A DNA stretch of 64,000 nucleotides from the NCBI RefSeq assembly GCF_949987515.2, contig NC_082697.1, forward strand, positions 87,967,554-88,031,553, read 5' to 3'. The notes below the pieces were generated by a model, which was not told the DNA's origin, made no database searches, and worked only from the letters and a program-made list of their open reading frames with translations. Source of the stretch: Delphinus delphis (taxonomy: Eukaryota > Chordata > Mammalia > Artiodactyla > Delphinidae). Positions within the stretch are counted from its first letter, which is position 1. Each line of letters opens with the position of its first letter. The position numbers and the translations under genes are program-made. Positions 11,690 to 22,570 of the stretch are shown here, piece by piece.

Positions 11690-12470
11690 CATGGGTGATG
11701 GCTCAACCCCTGGGATGGCCCCCACTCAGGTGCCAGGGCTAGGTTGTTACCTGTGCTTCTGACCAACCAGTTATAACACAGGGGGTCCCCTGACCTCCTC
11801 TTTGGGTTCAGTTATCTGCTACAGTGGCTCACAGAACTCAGGGAAACACTCCTTACATTTACTGGCTTATTATAGTAAAGGATGTGATCTAGGAACCGGG
11901 CCGCACAGCAGGAAGCGAGCGGCAGGCGAGGGAGAGAAGCTTCATCCGCGCTCCGGGTCGCTCGTTTTGCTACCTGAAGCACTCCCCACCACCTGTCCGT
12001 GGAAAAATGATCTTCCACAGAGCTGGTCCCTGGTGCCAAAATGGTTGGGTGCTGCTGGTCTAGGATACAAATGCCCAACTTTCAGGTGGGCACATGGTCA
12101 CCTGAACTATTGATGCATTTCCCAGACTCTGCTGCAGCCAGTATAGGTGGACAGGTAAGCTGGAGATGAAGATGCATAAGCAGGAGTGGTGTCTGAGAGC
12201 TTCTGGAAATCTCCTTGCAAGCTGGGGAGTGGGAGATGTGAAGGCTGCAGCTCCAGCAGCCACTCTGGGAGGGAGAAGGGAAGCCATGAGCAATGGGGTA
12301 GAAGCATTCCTGGTCACTAGTGACCCGGGTGTGGATTTCGCGTCAGCTGGGAATGCCAACCTCTGTGCTTCCTTAACATGAAATAAAATGCACTTCTGCC
12401 TTGTTTTAGCCACTGTTATTTTGGGTGTCTGTTTACGCAGCTGAACCTAATCATGGGAATAACAAACAAC
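11690..12470. mobile_element. Cluster of ancient interspersed repeat fragments
   Basis: Three pieces look like old mammalian repeats. (a) 11,690-11,885 has GTGGCTCACAGAACTCAGGG and TTACTGGCTTATTATAG, phrases common in old interspersed repeats. (b) 11,887-12,062 has GGAACCGGGCCGCACAGCAG and GGTCCCTGGTGCCAAAATGG, matching the ends of a non-autonomous DNA transposon, probably hAT-type, with its middle deleted. (c) About 12,300-12,470 has TTTTAGCCACTGTTATTTTG and GCAGCTGAACCTAATC, an LTR-like 3' end. Family names are uncertain; the call of old transposon DNA is firmer than any subclass. Confidence 0.5.
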
Positions 12471-15410
12471 ACTGGCCACATCTGTGATTATTCCGAGGCA
12501 GCTGCTGCTACAGTAACCCACAGAGCCTTCGTCAGCATCCTCTGCCACGTCCCCGTTCTCGTGGTGGCCCTCAGTCCCCAGGCCGCTAAGAGGAACTGAC
12601 AGCTCTGACCCTGCTCAGGAGGCAGCTTTCGCATGCTCCGGGAAACCCATGACTCAGTGTCCACCTCTTATCACAGCGCCCTGTCCCCACTGGTTAACAT
12701 AAAGTCCTGCCTTCCTGATCTCATCACTTGTCACCAGGCAAGACCTCCTGGACCAGGGTCTTCTGCCCTGCAGACCACGCCATCTGTCACAGCTTCCGGG
12801 CTGCCTGTCGTGCTGAGATGCGAACAGAAGGAGAACAGGGAGGCAGAGGTCTCCAGAGGGGCCTAGAGAGGGAGACGTGCAGCGGCCACCTGCCCTTGGG
12901 CCGGTTCGAGGAGGCTCTGCACGCTCGGCATCTCCTTACACTGTGCCGTGCGGTGCCCTGTGTGGTGGGTGGCATGACCCCAGCTCTGGACATGGTGGGG
13001 AGGTGACCATCCAAGGTTACGCGGCAGGTGTGCTGCAGGTCCATCCAAACCCAACCTGTTGTCTTAACCACCTGCTCTGTGTGAACAGGCTTCGGAGGTA
13101 AACCATGTACAGCCTGTGCCCAGGTACTGCTGTCAATTCTTCGGCACCTGAAACTTCTGTGCCCCGAGGGAGTGTGTCACCTGCCCACGAGGCCTGAACC
13201 TCGTGTGGGAGGAGCTGAGCCAGTCTGGTCACCTGCAGTTGGTTCCCAAAATGCAGCCACGCAACTGCCCAAGACAAACAGGTCCTGTATAGAAGGCAGA
13301 TCCCGGAGGTACCAGAGCACCAGGGGTGGGACAGGAAGGAAAAAGAAACAAAGGCTCTGGAGAAAATCCACGTTCTCAGGGCAAGGCTGCTGGGAAAGGC
13401 CAGGCCCTCCTTCTAGACCTATCGCGTCAGCAACCAAGCAGCTGCTTTAGGAACCATTAAGCTGACTGTGCTCACTGATGATATTTTAGGTTTTGTTGAA
13501 ATTCTAAGCTTGTCCATCTTTCATAATAATCCAACAATGGGTCATCCATCATGGTTACAGCTTCAGAAAGAGGGCAGCAAGTGTCATGTCCTATAACGTC
13601 CCCAGCAATGTTTATTTTTTCTTTAATTAATCTCCAGGGCTGCCTGGAGAGAAGCACTGCCCATGTGGATGGCGGGCAGTTAGTGGGTTGGGCTCGTGTA
13701 GCTGCTGATGCGACCTGAATGGGAGGCCGCACCGGCGGCCTCTTTATTCCAAGGAAGATCCAACGATGATGACCAGAAAGCCCTGTGCTTTCCTTCCCTC
13801 TGGGCCACCACACACATGGTGGGCCAGGGCCAAGAGGACGCTGGCCACAGGACCACGGCATGTGGCTGTACAGCCCTCCCACCACCACCCGTTTGATGTC
13901 TCCGGGATGATCCTGTCCCTTAAGCCTATTGTCACAGACACACCCTCTGTGTACTATGCGGGGGGCTCCATTCAGAAGCAGCTTGGGCGAGCAGTCCATG
14001 CTGAAACCCTCAAGGTCCTCCACCCAGCCCAGGCTTGGCATTTGCAGAGGTGATCTAGCCACCCACCCACACTGTGTCCTGGGACTATAATCATCTGCCC
14101 TCAGGGCCAGCCTTCTGTCCCTTCAGGAGTGCCCACGACAACCCCAAATGTCTCTAGAAGCATCAGACCCCTGAGGCGTAGCTTCAGGACCCGCTCAGCT
14201 CCGGAGTGAGCCCAGGTGTGGAGCAGAGCAGGTCCAAGACCAGGAGGGAAGACCAGGAGGGAAGAGGGCTGGTGATGGTGGCCACAGGGAGGGGCCCTGG
14301 AGAGTCAGGACCATAAGAGAGGAGGGGCGGGGTCGCCGGCAAGGACTAGCCTCTTAGACACTGCTGAAAAGGAGGCTGTCTTGTGTCTCTTGGCTTTTCT
14401 GTAAGTACCTGGGAATCTGCTAGGACCCTCACAGGGTCTCACTCGGGTCTAACCTCTTGAGGACCAGGACAGCGTCCTTGGCCGTGATGTGCTCAGCACA
14501 GACCACAGGGCATCTGCTGAGTAAATGCACAACTTGCCACAATTATAAGAGTCAAATAGAATCACTGAAAATCACCAAAAGCTATGCAAAAGTGGGTGCA
14601 TCACGCAGTAAGTAAATCTCCTTGTACCTGAACTTTGCATAACTGCAGGTATAAAAACTGCAAGAATTTGACGGATTAAGAAATGAAGGTTGACCCATCC
14701 CAGGGCAGAACCCCGCTGGTGGCCATGACTGTGGGTAAAGGTCTAACAGCTGGCTCTCAGGAACAAAAACATATGCATGTATGTATGTGTACAAGCCTAT
14801 TGTAAATTCTACTAAAGTGTCTGGAGCACATAGTTTACAAGTAATTTAAAAAATACACAATACTCTTCATTGTAATTTCCAACCAATTGATTCTCACAGA
14901 ATACTTCTGTGGATTTTTGGCGAACTCTCGTCTCTACAGGTAACCTATGCCTGTAATCGATCAGCGAGGGTCCTTCCCACGCCCACGTTGGTGGATTTTT
15001 TTTTTTGCATTAACGGATAGGACAAAAATGAAGCCACAGAACTCAGTCTGATCCTCTCGTTTGCCAACAGCTTCTTGGCTGAACTGGATTATAGTTTCCT
15101 AATACTTAAAGAATATTTCCTCCACTTTCCTGTGCTGTTCACACTGTATTGGCTTCAACACAGTATTAAGTTTAATCTGCACTGTTAACGTTTTCTCTGC
15201 CCTTTTATTGAGTCAAGACACTCTGCAGAGCAATAAATCAAGTGCTGATTTGCAGGTATGCCCACATCTGGGGTGTAAACATTCCTGCTACGACCTAGTT
15301 CAAGCCACACCTCACAGGACTGACACAGAGTGGGAGCAATGGTCAGTGGTAATTGTGGGTGGAACTAGGAAAGGGGAGACACAGTGTGTGGGGTGTCTTA
15401 GGCATCCCAT
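12471..15410. other. Gene-free unique DNA
   Basis: No gene or classified repeat is recognised. The longest open frame is antisense at 13,472-14,062 (196 codons) and resembles no family I know. It has no clear exon or promoter signals and is not called as a gene. The part from 14,500 to 15,230 is AT-richer and may hide old, unrecognisable repeat DNA. Confidence 0.45.
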
Positions 15411-15442
15411 CTTAGTGCACTAAAATCTTAGTGCACTAAAAT
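15411..15442. repeat. Two-copy tandem duplication of 16 bp
   Basis: CTTAGTGCACTAAAAT occurs twice back to back at 15,411-15,426 and 15,427-15,442. Each copy contains the palindrome TTAGTGCACTAA. It is a small local duplication of no known function. Confidence 0.9.
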
Positions 15443-16729
15443 CTTCATTAACCAGAACTGAAATAGCCAGAATTGCCAGGCTGTATTCCATTTATTTATA
15501 AGGGAGAGACAGGTCAAGTAGAAACACAATCTAAAACCAAATTATAATACAAACTTCAGGCAACATTCTGGGATTGGTCTAGCACTGCCCTCGCCTGTAA
15601 TGCAGACCACATTCAAATTTGCCCATGGGGACCATGCCTTGGTCGACCCCTCCATCTGTCCTGCCAGGCCCAAGTCCCCTCGCCCCTCCACACCCTGGGG
15701 GCGTCAGGTCCTCCCCTCTTCTTCCTGGAGGCCTTCCTCCCAGCCTACATTTCTGCCTGGGCCCAGCCACTCGTGCTCATTTCAAACGCTGGGCTGCAGG
15801 CTTAGCTGACATTCCTTCCTTGACCTTTGTTTTCACTGCCTTTCAAGAATACATCACTTTTGCCTAGGAGAGTTTAGGACAGGACATACCTTCCACCCAC
15901 CCCCATCCCAATACCCATGGACCTCACTGCTACAGCCCCCAAGTCTCAAGAAACATAACTCAAGGGGTGTGGGGAGAGGTGAGTGGGTGGGCTGTCTGGG
16001 AGCTAAGGGGCACCTCCCAGGTGGGCAAAGCATGAACAGGAAAGGCCTCTGTTACCCCATCTGGCCCACCTCACACACAAGGGGGAAAGGAGGCATCCCT
16101 CTCACCCCTCAGCCCAGACTGCACGGAGCTTGTTTGCCTATGGCAGCCCTTCTCTCCCCATTACTGGGCAGGTTAACTTCACGTGGAGGGGGTGACACCA
16201 CCCATCTCAAAGTGGAAATGACCCCCAGAATCCCTTCTGGTGCGAAGACCTTCAGCGAACTGTCCAGGCCGGGGCCACCCACTCCTGTCTCTGAGGCGTC
16301 TCAGCCTATTTCCCAGGGGCTCCTTCCCCCAACTCTTCCCTGGTCTCCTGACCCCACACTCCCTTTGACCCCCCCCCCCCCCCCGCACTCCCTGCAGAGC
16401 CCTGGGCTGGACAGGGAGCGGAGTCCTGGCAGCCTAGGTCCCCGCGGAGAAAGGAACCTCCCCCCCCCCACCCCCGACCTCCAAACAAAGCAAAAAAAAT
16501 CTAACAAGGAAGCGAGGACCTTACTTGGCCGCGGGCGTTTAGAACCCAAACGAAGCTAAGACGGACAGCAGAACCGAGGCCATTAGGACATGTTAAAGTG
16601 ATGACCGTCCCTTCTTGATCATTAATATACACTTATAAAATCGTAATTCCCATGACGTCCCTGTTAGAGAAAACCTTAGGCTGAAGATGAAAAACGACAT
16701 TTTGTGTCCGTGTGGGCGATAACCCGCAC
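15443..16729. other. Gene-free DNA grading into GC-rich flank of a CpG island
   Basis: There is no recognised gene. Two poly(C) tracts are present: 16 C at 16,369-16,384 and 10 C at 16,460-16,469, followed by A and five more C. An open frame at 15,969-16,559 (196 codons) is compositionally biased and unassigned. AT-rich DNA at 16,600-16,700 separates this stretch from the CpG island. Confidence 0.5.
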
Positions 16730-17450
16730 TTAGAAGCTTAAAGCCGGCTGGGAATTGCCAGGGGCCCCGCGCAGGCGCAGAGCTGAGCGCCGGATCACCG
16801 CACGTCTTCGCTGCCAGGGGAGGTGAGTGTTCGGTGAGAGAGGAGAGGTGGTAGAGGACATTCGGGAGGTAAGGGTCAAGATGATGGTCAGACGAGCTGA
16901 GGGGTGGGCCTTCTGCCGGCTGGAAAGCCGAGTAGAGCGTATGCCTTCGAACTGGGCAGTCCGAGAAGGCCTCGACCGGAGCAGCCGGGACCATAAAGGG
17001 ACTCGCAGGCGCCTGAGTGGCGACGAAGACGGCGCTGCGCAGGCGCGGTGTGACCATCGGGCTCGCGCAGGCGCAGTCTGGCGGCGGCCCCTGAGCACGC
17101 GCGGAGTGGACGCCCGTGGTTAGCAGGCTGGTTGAACAGGCTCGTCTACTGTGTCAGGTGTGTCTCGCCCGTCTCTGTCGCCTGTCATGCTTTCCGTAGG
17201 GGCGTTTGTGGTGTGCGGCCGCCGCCATGTAGGAGCCTCCGCAGGGAGCCGGCCCTGCCTCTCACGCGCGCGGCTCAGGCCTGCTCTCCCCTCGGCGCGC
17301 ATCGGGGCGACGCACTCTGCCCTTCTAGCCCGCGCCGGCCGGTGACGCCATCGGAAGGCGACCGGAAGAGCCGGCGCCGCGTGTCCGTCCGACTATGGCT
17401 CCGCGTCACCTCCGCCCCCTCCCCTCTTCCTGTGTCCCCTCTCCGTATCC
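16730..17450. promoter_or_regulatory. CpG island with NRF1, ETS and YY1-like motifs (housekeeping-type promoter)
   Basis: CpG density rises sharply relative to both flanks. Three exact GCGCAGGCGC motifs (NRF1-like) lie at 16,769-16,778, 17,037-17,046 and 17,065-17,074, with a related CGCAGGCGCC at about 17,004. ACCGGAAG at 17,361-17,368 and TCGGAAGG at 17,351 are ETS/GABP-like. GCCGCCATGT at 17,221-17,230 is YY1-like. No TATA box is seen. This combination is typical of TATA-less, often bidirectional, housekeeping promoters. I cannot identify the gene it would serve, so either its exons are short or unfamiliar, or the gene lies outside the window. Confidence 0.7.
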
Positions 17451-18095
17451 CGTCCCTTTTTCCCTTTTCTGACTGCAAAGTGGACCTCTTTAACCTGTTT
17501 CTGGGCCCCGTGGGGAAGAATGAGAAGCAGAGTAGGAGGCGAGGGAGCAAGGAGCGAAGGAAGATCCTCCCTGCAGATTGTCTGCAATCAGGCCACACTT
17601 TGGTTGGAGCAGGTGCACGGATGAATTTGTCTCTTTCAAGTAAACAGGTGTTTAATAACGGTTTCACATTTATATTTAGTATGTTGTCATCGCTGCTAAG
17701 AGTAGAGACCTCCCTGGCCAGCAAGGGGACCGACCACCCAGGATGACCCACCTTCCAGGGGCTCGGCCCTGGGTGCCCTGTGGGAGAGCTGGGGCCAGGC
17801 AGGCTTCTACTGGGGTCTTGCAAGGAGGGGTTGGGGAGGGTGTGTGCCTGGCCTCTGCCCTCACCTCCCTCTTCTCCCAGCCTGTCTTAGCTAAGTTCCT
17901 CCAGCTCAGAGGTTACTGTGTAGGTTTAGCCTCTCCGACTTCTTCCTGTTGTTTAGTCACTCGTTACCTCGTGCACCAAGAGGAAGGCGTCCTGGAGCTG
18001 CATGCTTCCTGCGTGGGCCATGGGGGCGTGAGTGCGAGGAGTGGGTAAGACTATGGGCGTTCGTGCAAAATAAACGTGTTGAAATGTTAGCTGTG
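17130..18095 (+). ncRNA. Possible short transcript from the CpG island
   Basis: This is an inference only. To the right of the CpG-island motifs the + strand contains a possible 3' splice site (CCTCCCTCTTCTCCCAG, ending about 17,880) and an AATAAA signal at 18,069 followed by a GT-rich stretch (GCTGTGTGTGTTCAC). Together these would suit a ~1 kb polyadenylated RNA. A 204-codon frame (17,132-17,746) runs through it but resembles no known protein and is Arg/Ser/Leu-rich as expected from composition, so I do not call it coding. Promoter activity could equally point left. Confidence 0.25.
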
Positions 18096-18105
18096 TGTGT
18101 TCACT
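18069..18105 (+). terminator. Canonical poly(A) signal with GT-rich downstream element
   Basis: AATAAA lies at 18,069-18,074 and TGTGTGTGTT begins about 20 bases further on. This is the standard cleavage/polyadenylation layout, though such pairs also occur by chance. Its value is that it lies about 0.6 kb from the right edge of a CpG island. Confidence 0.4.
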
Positions 18106-18475
18106 TTATGTTTTGCCTTTTACCCTCATTTCAAGCCTATGGTTTATGTAAGTCATTGTTCCAAGGATTTTAGTTTGCTTTAAATCAGAATTACTCTGAA
18201 GTTAATACGTAAGCAGATTCTCATGAAAGAAAAAAAACTAGGTGGGGAAGGGGATGCAAGGAGAGTGCTTACGAGAAGTTCTGATCTAAAAATAATCCAG
18301 AACGACCATTTCTTGCCACCTCTCCAGGGTAATTGATACATATTGTGGGGGAGTTGCTTTGAGGCTATTCCAGCATCCTGTTTCTCCTCAGATTTTTGCC
18401 CAATTTCTGGAAATAGTTATTACAGGGTTGTTTGCCTAATGGTGATATTCTATTTCCCTCATTCCTTCCTTTTTT

Positions 18476-18598
18476 AGTTATTTATTTTTGGCTGTTCCTG
18501 GAGGCATGCAGGATCTTAGTTCCCTGACCAGGGATTGAACCCGTGCCCCCTGCATTGGGAGCTTGGAGTCTTAACCACTGGACTGCCAGGGAAGTACC
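18476..18598 (-). mobile_element. Short tRNA-Glu SINE, antisense
   Basis: The reverse complement of the SINE head is seen at the right end (CTTAACCACTGGACTGCCAG, then GGAAGT). The body is CCTGACCAGGGATTGAACCC with a T-rich left end. It is a short form with only the tRNA-derived part and a brief tail, diverged from the young CHR copies. It is inserted into the L1M fragment. Confidence 0.8.
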
Positions 18599-18600
18599 CC

Positions 18601-18813
18601 CTTCCTCATTTTTTTAAAAAAATATTTGTTTATTTATTTGGTTGAGCAGGGTCTTAGTTGCGGCTTGCCAGCTCCTTAGTTGTGGCGTGCGAACTCTTAG
18701 TTGCAGCATACATGTGGGATCTAGTTCCCTGACCAGGGATTGAACCCGGGCCCCCTGCATTGGGAGCGTGGAGTCCTAACCACTGTGCCACCAGGGAAGC
18801 CGCTTCCTCATTT
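18601..18813 (-). mobile_element. tRNA-Glu SINE, antisense, inserted beside the previous SINE
   Basis: The element is in reverse orientation, with its T-rich tail at about 18,612-18,640 and its head (CCACTGTGCCACCAGGGAAG) ending near 18,801. The flank CTTCCTCATTT is duplicated at 18,601-18,611 and 18,803-18,813. It therefore inserted immediately next to the older SINE at 18,476, giving a nested L1M/SINE/SINE arrangement. Confidence 0.8.
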
Positions 18814-19075
18814 GTTAATAACATTTTTTCTGTAGGAAGACACTTTCTTCTCCCACATTTATTTATTTGAGTATTTATGTGAGTACGGGCTGAGATCTTT
18901 TGGTCTATGGGAGATTAGCCAATACCGTCATTATTAATTAATGGCACACTCATTATATTAATAAGTAAAGATTACTTTTTCCTCAAATCATTCCAGCTCT
19001 GGCCATTAGGAGCCCTTGATATCAGACTCCTTGATATTTACTCCGTGAAGTCCTCAAAGATGTCCTTCTTTCCAA

Positions 19076-19520
19076 CATCCTGTTTGCAGCTGGAGATGTG
19101 GGGTCAGTTTGCAAGGAAAAAGAAGTCGTTCAGACGGCTGGTCCCTGGAGAGGCGATTTACTGCATAAATGGCGAAATCGAAGGATGAACACTGATGGTG
19201 GCAGTGGTGGTAATGTGGCCATTTGTCGGGTGTATTGGGTAGTGGGTGAAGCATTTGGGACACACTTTTTTATTAAACCCTCATCGTAAACCTAAGCCTC
19301 ACCTTCGCTATCCTGGTTTTACCCAGGAGGAGGTTGAGTCTGGGAGCCTCAGGGCCTGAGCTGGGTTCACGCTGCGTAAGAAGAGGAGGGAGGGGTTACA
19401 GGGAGCCCGTCCTTCTCCATTTGCTGGGCATCCACGCTTGGAGGGAATCCCCACCAGGCAGAGCAGTGCTGCGCTTGCCTACGTCCTTTGCAACGGCTCC
19501 ATCCTTGCAGGGCAGCTGAT
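19076..19520. other. Gene-free unique DNA
   Basis: Nothing assignable is visible between the L1M fragment and the next SINE. Confidence 0.45.
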
Positions 19521-19763
19521 AAAAAGGGCCCTTTCTGGGGCTTCCCTGGTGGCGCAGTGGTTGAGAGTCCGCCTGCCGATGCAGGGGACACGGGTTCGTG
19601 CCCCGGTCTGGGAAGATGCCACATGCCGCAGAGCGGCTGGGCCCCTGAGCCATGGCCGCTGAGCCTGCGCATCCGGGGCCTGTGCTCCGCAACGGGAGAG
19701 GCCACAACAGTGAGAGGCCCGCGTACCACAAAAAAAAAAAAAAAAAAAAAAGGGCCCTTTCTG
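19521..19763 (+). mobile_element. Young CHR-2-like SINE with 17-bp TSD
   Basis: This copy is about 210 bp with the head CTTCCCTGGTGGCGCAGTGG at 19,541, the B-box region GGTTCGTGCCC, and the end AACAGTGAGAGGCCCGCGTA before a run of about 22 A. An exact duplication, AAAAAGGGCCCTTTCTG, is at 19,521-19,537 and 19,747-19,763. The shortened body, lacking the segment present in the 3.1-3.9 kb copies, matches the deletion-type CHR-2 SINEs of toothed whales as I recall them. It closely resembles the copies at 20,383 and 21,147. Confidence 0.92.
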
Positions 19764-20366
19764 TGTGCACGTGGGCATATGTTACACCCATTCCCAGTGG
19801 AGCTCCAGGGGCTAAAAATAACCACGTGTTTTCTGTTTTATCCAGAAAAGAGGAAATGTGCAGTGTTATTTCGTAACATTTACTATTTTGGAAAACTTGA
19901 ATTTTGTCCGCATGTATTTTTAAAATGTCTTTGGAGCTGTCCTTGGAGGAAAAGACATGATGCAGATGTCACCAAAGGTCCGTCTGCTTTGTTGTCCACA
20001 TCTTCAGGAAACAGCTCCATGGAGAAGGGGAACCATCCCTCAACACACATGGCCAAGGGATGGACGTGCAAGCAACCCCCCAGATCAGGTCATGGGGGTC
20101 ATAGGAGGAAAGCCAGCTCTCAAGGGGCCCTGGGACCTCTCAGCCCAGGCCAGAGGGGAGAAGGGACCTGCCCAGGGTCCCTTGGCATGGCCTGTTCTGC
20201 GTACAAGGGGAGGCGTGCTGCCCCACGGCCACCGGCTGCCTGCAAGAGAGCCAGGCTTCATGGTCCAGGCTCAGCATCGGACCTTCCCCTGACCCCCCTT
20301 GGGCTTTGTGCGGCCTTTGTTTCTTGAGGCTTGTTTGCTCCTATGTGAGCCAGTACCGCTGAGACA
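19764..20366. other. Gene-free unique DNA
   Basis: No recognised gene or repeat. A 279-codon frame spanning 19,488-20,327 is largely SINE translation followed by unassigned sequence and is not credible as a gene. Confidence 0.5.
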
Positions 20367-20608
20367 CTGTCCCGGTTGTTTTGTTTTTTTGTTTTTTTTT
20401 TGCGGTACGCGGGCCTCTCACTGTCGTGGCCTCTCCCGCTGCGGAGCACAGGCTCTGGACGCGCAGGCTCAGTGGCCATGGCTCATGGGCCTAGCCGCTC
20501 CGCGGCATGTGGGATCTTCCCGGACCAGGGCATGAACCCGCGTCCCCTGCATCGGCAGGCGAACTCTCAACCACTGCGCCACCAGGGAAGCCCTGTCCCG
20601 GTTGTTTT
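20367..20608 (-). mobile_element. Young CHR-2-like SINE, antisense, 16-bp TSD
   Basis: This is a reverse-oriented copy of the same short subfamily. The T-rich tail is at about 20,383-20,400, the body runs through GCGGTACGCGGGCCTCTCAC, and the head (CGCCACCAGGGAAGC) ends near 20,592. An exact duplication, CTGTCCCGGTTGTTTT, is at 20,367-20,382 and 20,593-20,608. The A run is partly interrupted by C (seen as G among T on the + strand). Confidence 0.92.
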
Positions 20609-21132
20609 TAAGGCTCCCCTGTAGGAGGCTACCAGGCTGATGGTCACAGGCTGGTGATACCAGTGCAGCTCCGCGCCCTTCCTTCTCACTGAGACTCGGA
20701 AAGTTAAGAAATATGGAAAGAACAAACAAACAAGGTAAAGGAGACACAAGTCGCCCACAGCACAGGAAGCTGGGAATGTGGGTGTGTAATCACTGAGACC
20801 ATAGGGATATTTCTGGCGAGCCAAGGGCAGAAGGACTATGGGCAGGTGTGGTTATGGCCGCACCTGCAAGAGCGCCCTTCCTACCCAGACCCTCTTGCAT
20901 GTGCAGACTTGAGCAGAGGCACTGGGGTGGGGCTGGGAGGGAAGCGTTAGAATATGTGGAAAGAACAGAGAACACAAATATGTGGAAAGAACACGTTTCC
21001 TATAGATATTCAGTGGTAATTTGAAAATGTAACAGACAAGCTGAAACCTGATCTCAATTGGACAAGCTAGGAACAAAGTCATCCAGGAAGGCAGAGGCTT
21101 AATGTGAGAAAGCTCAGTGTCACTGAGGTTAT
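20609..21132. other. Gene-free unique DNA
   Basis: No recognised gene or repeat. A short imperfect repetition of AATATGTGGAAAGAACA occurs at about 20,951 and 20,978. Confidence 0.5.
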
Positions 21133-21378
21133 AAAAATGGTGTGACAGGGCTTCCCTGGTGGCGCAGTGGTTGAGAGTCCGCCTGCCGATGCAGGGGACA
21201 CGGGTTCGTGCCCCGGTCCAGGAAGGTCCCACATGCCGCGGAGCGGCTGGGCCCGTGAGCCATGGCCGCTGAACCTGTGCGTCCGGAGCCTGTGCTCCAC
21301 GGCGGGAGAGGCCACAACAGTGAGAGGCCCGCATACCGCAAAAAAAAAATAAATAAATAAAAAAAAAAATGGTGTGAC
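21133..21378 (+). mobile_element. Young CHR-2-like SINE, 14-bp TSD
   Basis: The head begins at about 21,150 and the short body ends AACAGTGAGAGGCCCGCATA, followed by an A-rich tail with TAAA repeats. The exact duplication AAAAATGGTGTGAC is at 21,133-21,146 and 21,365-21,378. It is the third copy of this subfamily within 1.9 kb. Confidence 0.92.
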
Positions 21379-21494
21379 CAAGGTAGAGACAACTGTGCCC
21401 TGGAGAGCAGATTAATTCTTCTGGGTTTTAAGGACTCAGGATAAGTCAAAGCAAAAATATATTTGGATCTTTCTAAACCCACTGTATGGTTGCG

Positions 21495-21509
21495 CCCCCC
21501 CCCCCCCCC
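21495..21509. repeat. Poly(C) tract, 15 nt
   Basis: An uninterrupted run of 15 C. Similar runs occur at 16,369-16,384 (16 C) and 26,001-26,014 (14 C). The complementary G run is quadruplex-prone, and the length is likely to be unreliable in sequencing. Confidence 0.9.
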
Positions 21510-21964
21510 AAGACGGAGGTTCTCTTGCTCTGTGGACGCCCCCTGGTCGTCCAGTCCCTGCCTGACCTACACCCACTCACATGACTGACTTTCCCTTTTC
21601 ATCCTAGAGCCTAATCAGTAAAATGCCTACATGCTTGCCCCTGGTCCCCCCAGCTAGTGACTTCTAATCTTTAGAGCTAAACATCTCCACCATGGTAGCT
21701 TATCACAGGGACAGGGAGGGCCGTGCTCCTCTACTGGTTTCCCTGGTAACTCAACTGATGAGCCAGCCTGACATCAATTCCCCCTGTAACTGGTAACGCC
21801 CCCTCCCTTCAGGAGGGAAGACAGTCCCCACCTTGCTTCAGGCGCATAAGGTCCCTGTCCATTAAGCCACTGATGTCTCTGCTGCTGACTCCAGGCTCTC
21901 TGGTCTTGAGGCTGGGCAAGGACATGGCTCGTAGGCCTGCAGGGGGCAGCCCACCACCTACTAA

Positions 21965-22570
21965 CGTGATTCAAAAGCTCATCTGGAAGGATAGGTGGAC
22001 AGGAAGAACCGCAGTGTTTTAACCGAAGAGTGTCAAGTACAGAGACGCTTTATCAGATACTAAACTGGCACACGTGCCCGCTGTGGGAGTCCAGACAGGA
22101 CTGAGCTCTTCTGACTCCAGAGGGCCTATGGCTCAGGAACCCGCGCTGGGTCCTGGCAGGGCTGCGTGGTGCTGACGGTTAGAGTGACGGAGTGAAGCAG
22201 GGTTATGACTCCGTCGCTCCTGGCGGGATTCTGACAGCAGGGTCCTGGCTTGCAGGGAAAATGTGGGGATCATGGAGGCTTCTCGTCAGCAGCACACTTT
22301 CACCGCAGATAGGAAAACACCCTCACACTGTACTTACACTCCGTGGGTTTGAGACTGTCACACACACAGCCTTTGAAGTAAACACACAGGCCCTTTGGCC
22401 CAGCAGTTCTACTTTGGGAATCTATCCTCGCAAAATAATGAGTGACCCCAGCCAAGCTACGTGCAGAAAGATGTTTACTTCTATATAAAACATCAGAAAC
22501 AATGTAAGTACCTACCAGTCAGGAGATACATTACGATACAATCATATGGTGAAATATTTTGTGTTGTGTT
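21965..22570 (+). mobile_element. Old L1M fragments (ORF2 to 3' region)
   Basis: At 21,965-22,070, CAAAAGCTCATCTGGAAGGA and TTTATCAGATACTAAA recall a decayed L1 ORF2 segment. At 22,385-22,570, CAGTTCTACTTTGGGAATCT, ATGTTTACTTCTATATAAAA and AATCATATGGTGAAATATTT match the L1M region upstream of the 3' UTR. The intervening sequence is not recognisable. No open frame survives. The second part is the firmer call. Confidence 0.5.

Larger units (their letters stand above)
18275..19075 (-). mobile_element. Ancient L1M 3' fragment, split by two SINE insertions
   Basis: The left part (about 18,275-18,475) reads like an antisense L1M 3' region (GCCTAATGGTGATATTCTAT, TTTCCCTCATTCCTTCC). The right part (about 18,815-19,075) continues it (GAAGACACTTTCTTCTCCC, GTGAGTACGGGCT, CATTCCAGCTCTGGCCATTA). 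The two parts are collinear if the two antisense SINEs between them are removed, so one old L1 was interrupted twice. No ORF survives. Confidence 0.6.

Noticed and set aside
13472..14062. A 196-codon antisense frame with non-biased composition
   Set aside because: It was the most protein-like of the unique-region frames, but I recognise no family. There is no CpG island or poly(A) signal in place, and a frame this long is expected by chance in a 30-kb search.
3163..21364. tRNA genes suggested by A/B-box-like sequences
   Set aside because: The matches are the tRNA-derived heads of SINEs, with SINE bodies, poly(A) tails and target duplications. None folds into an intact tRNA as far as I can see.
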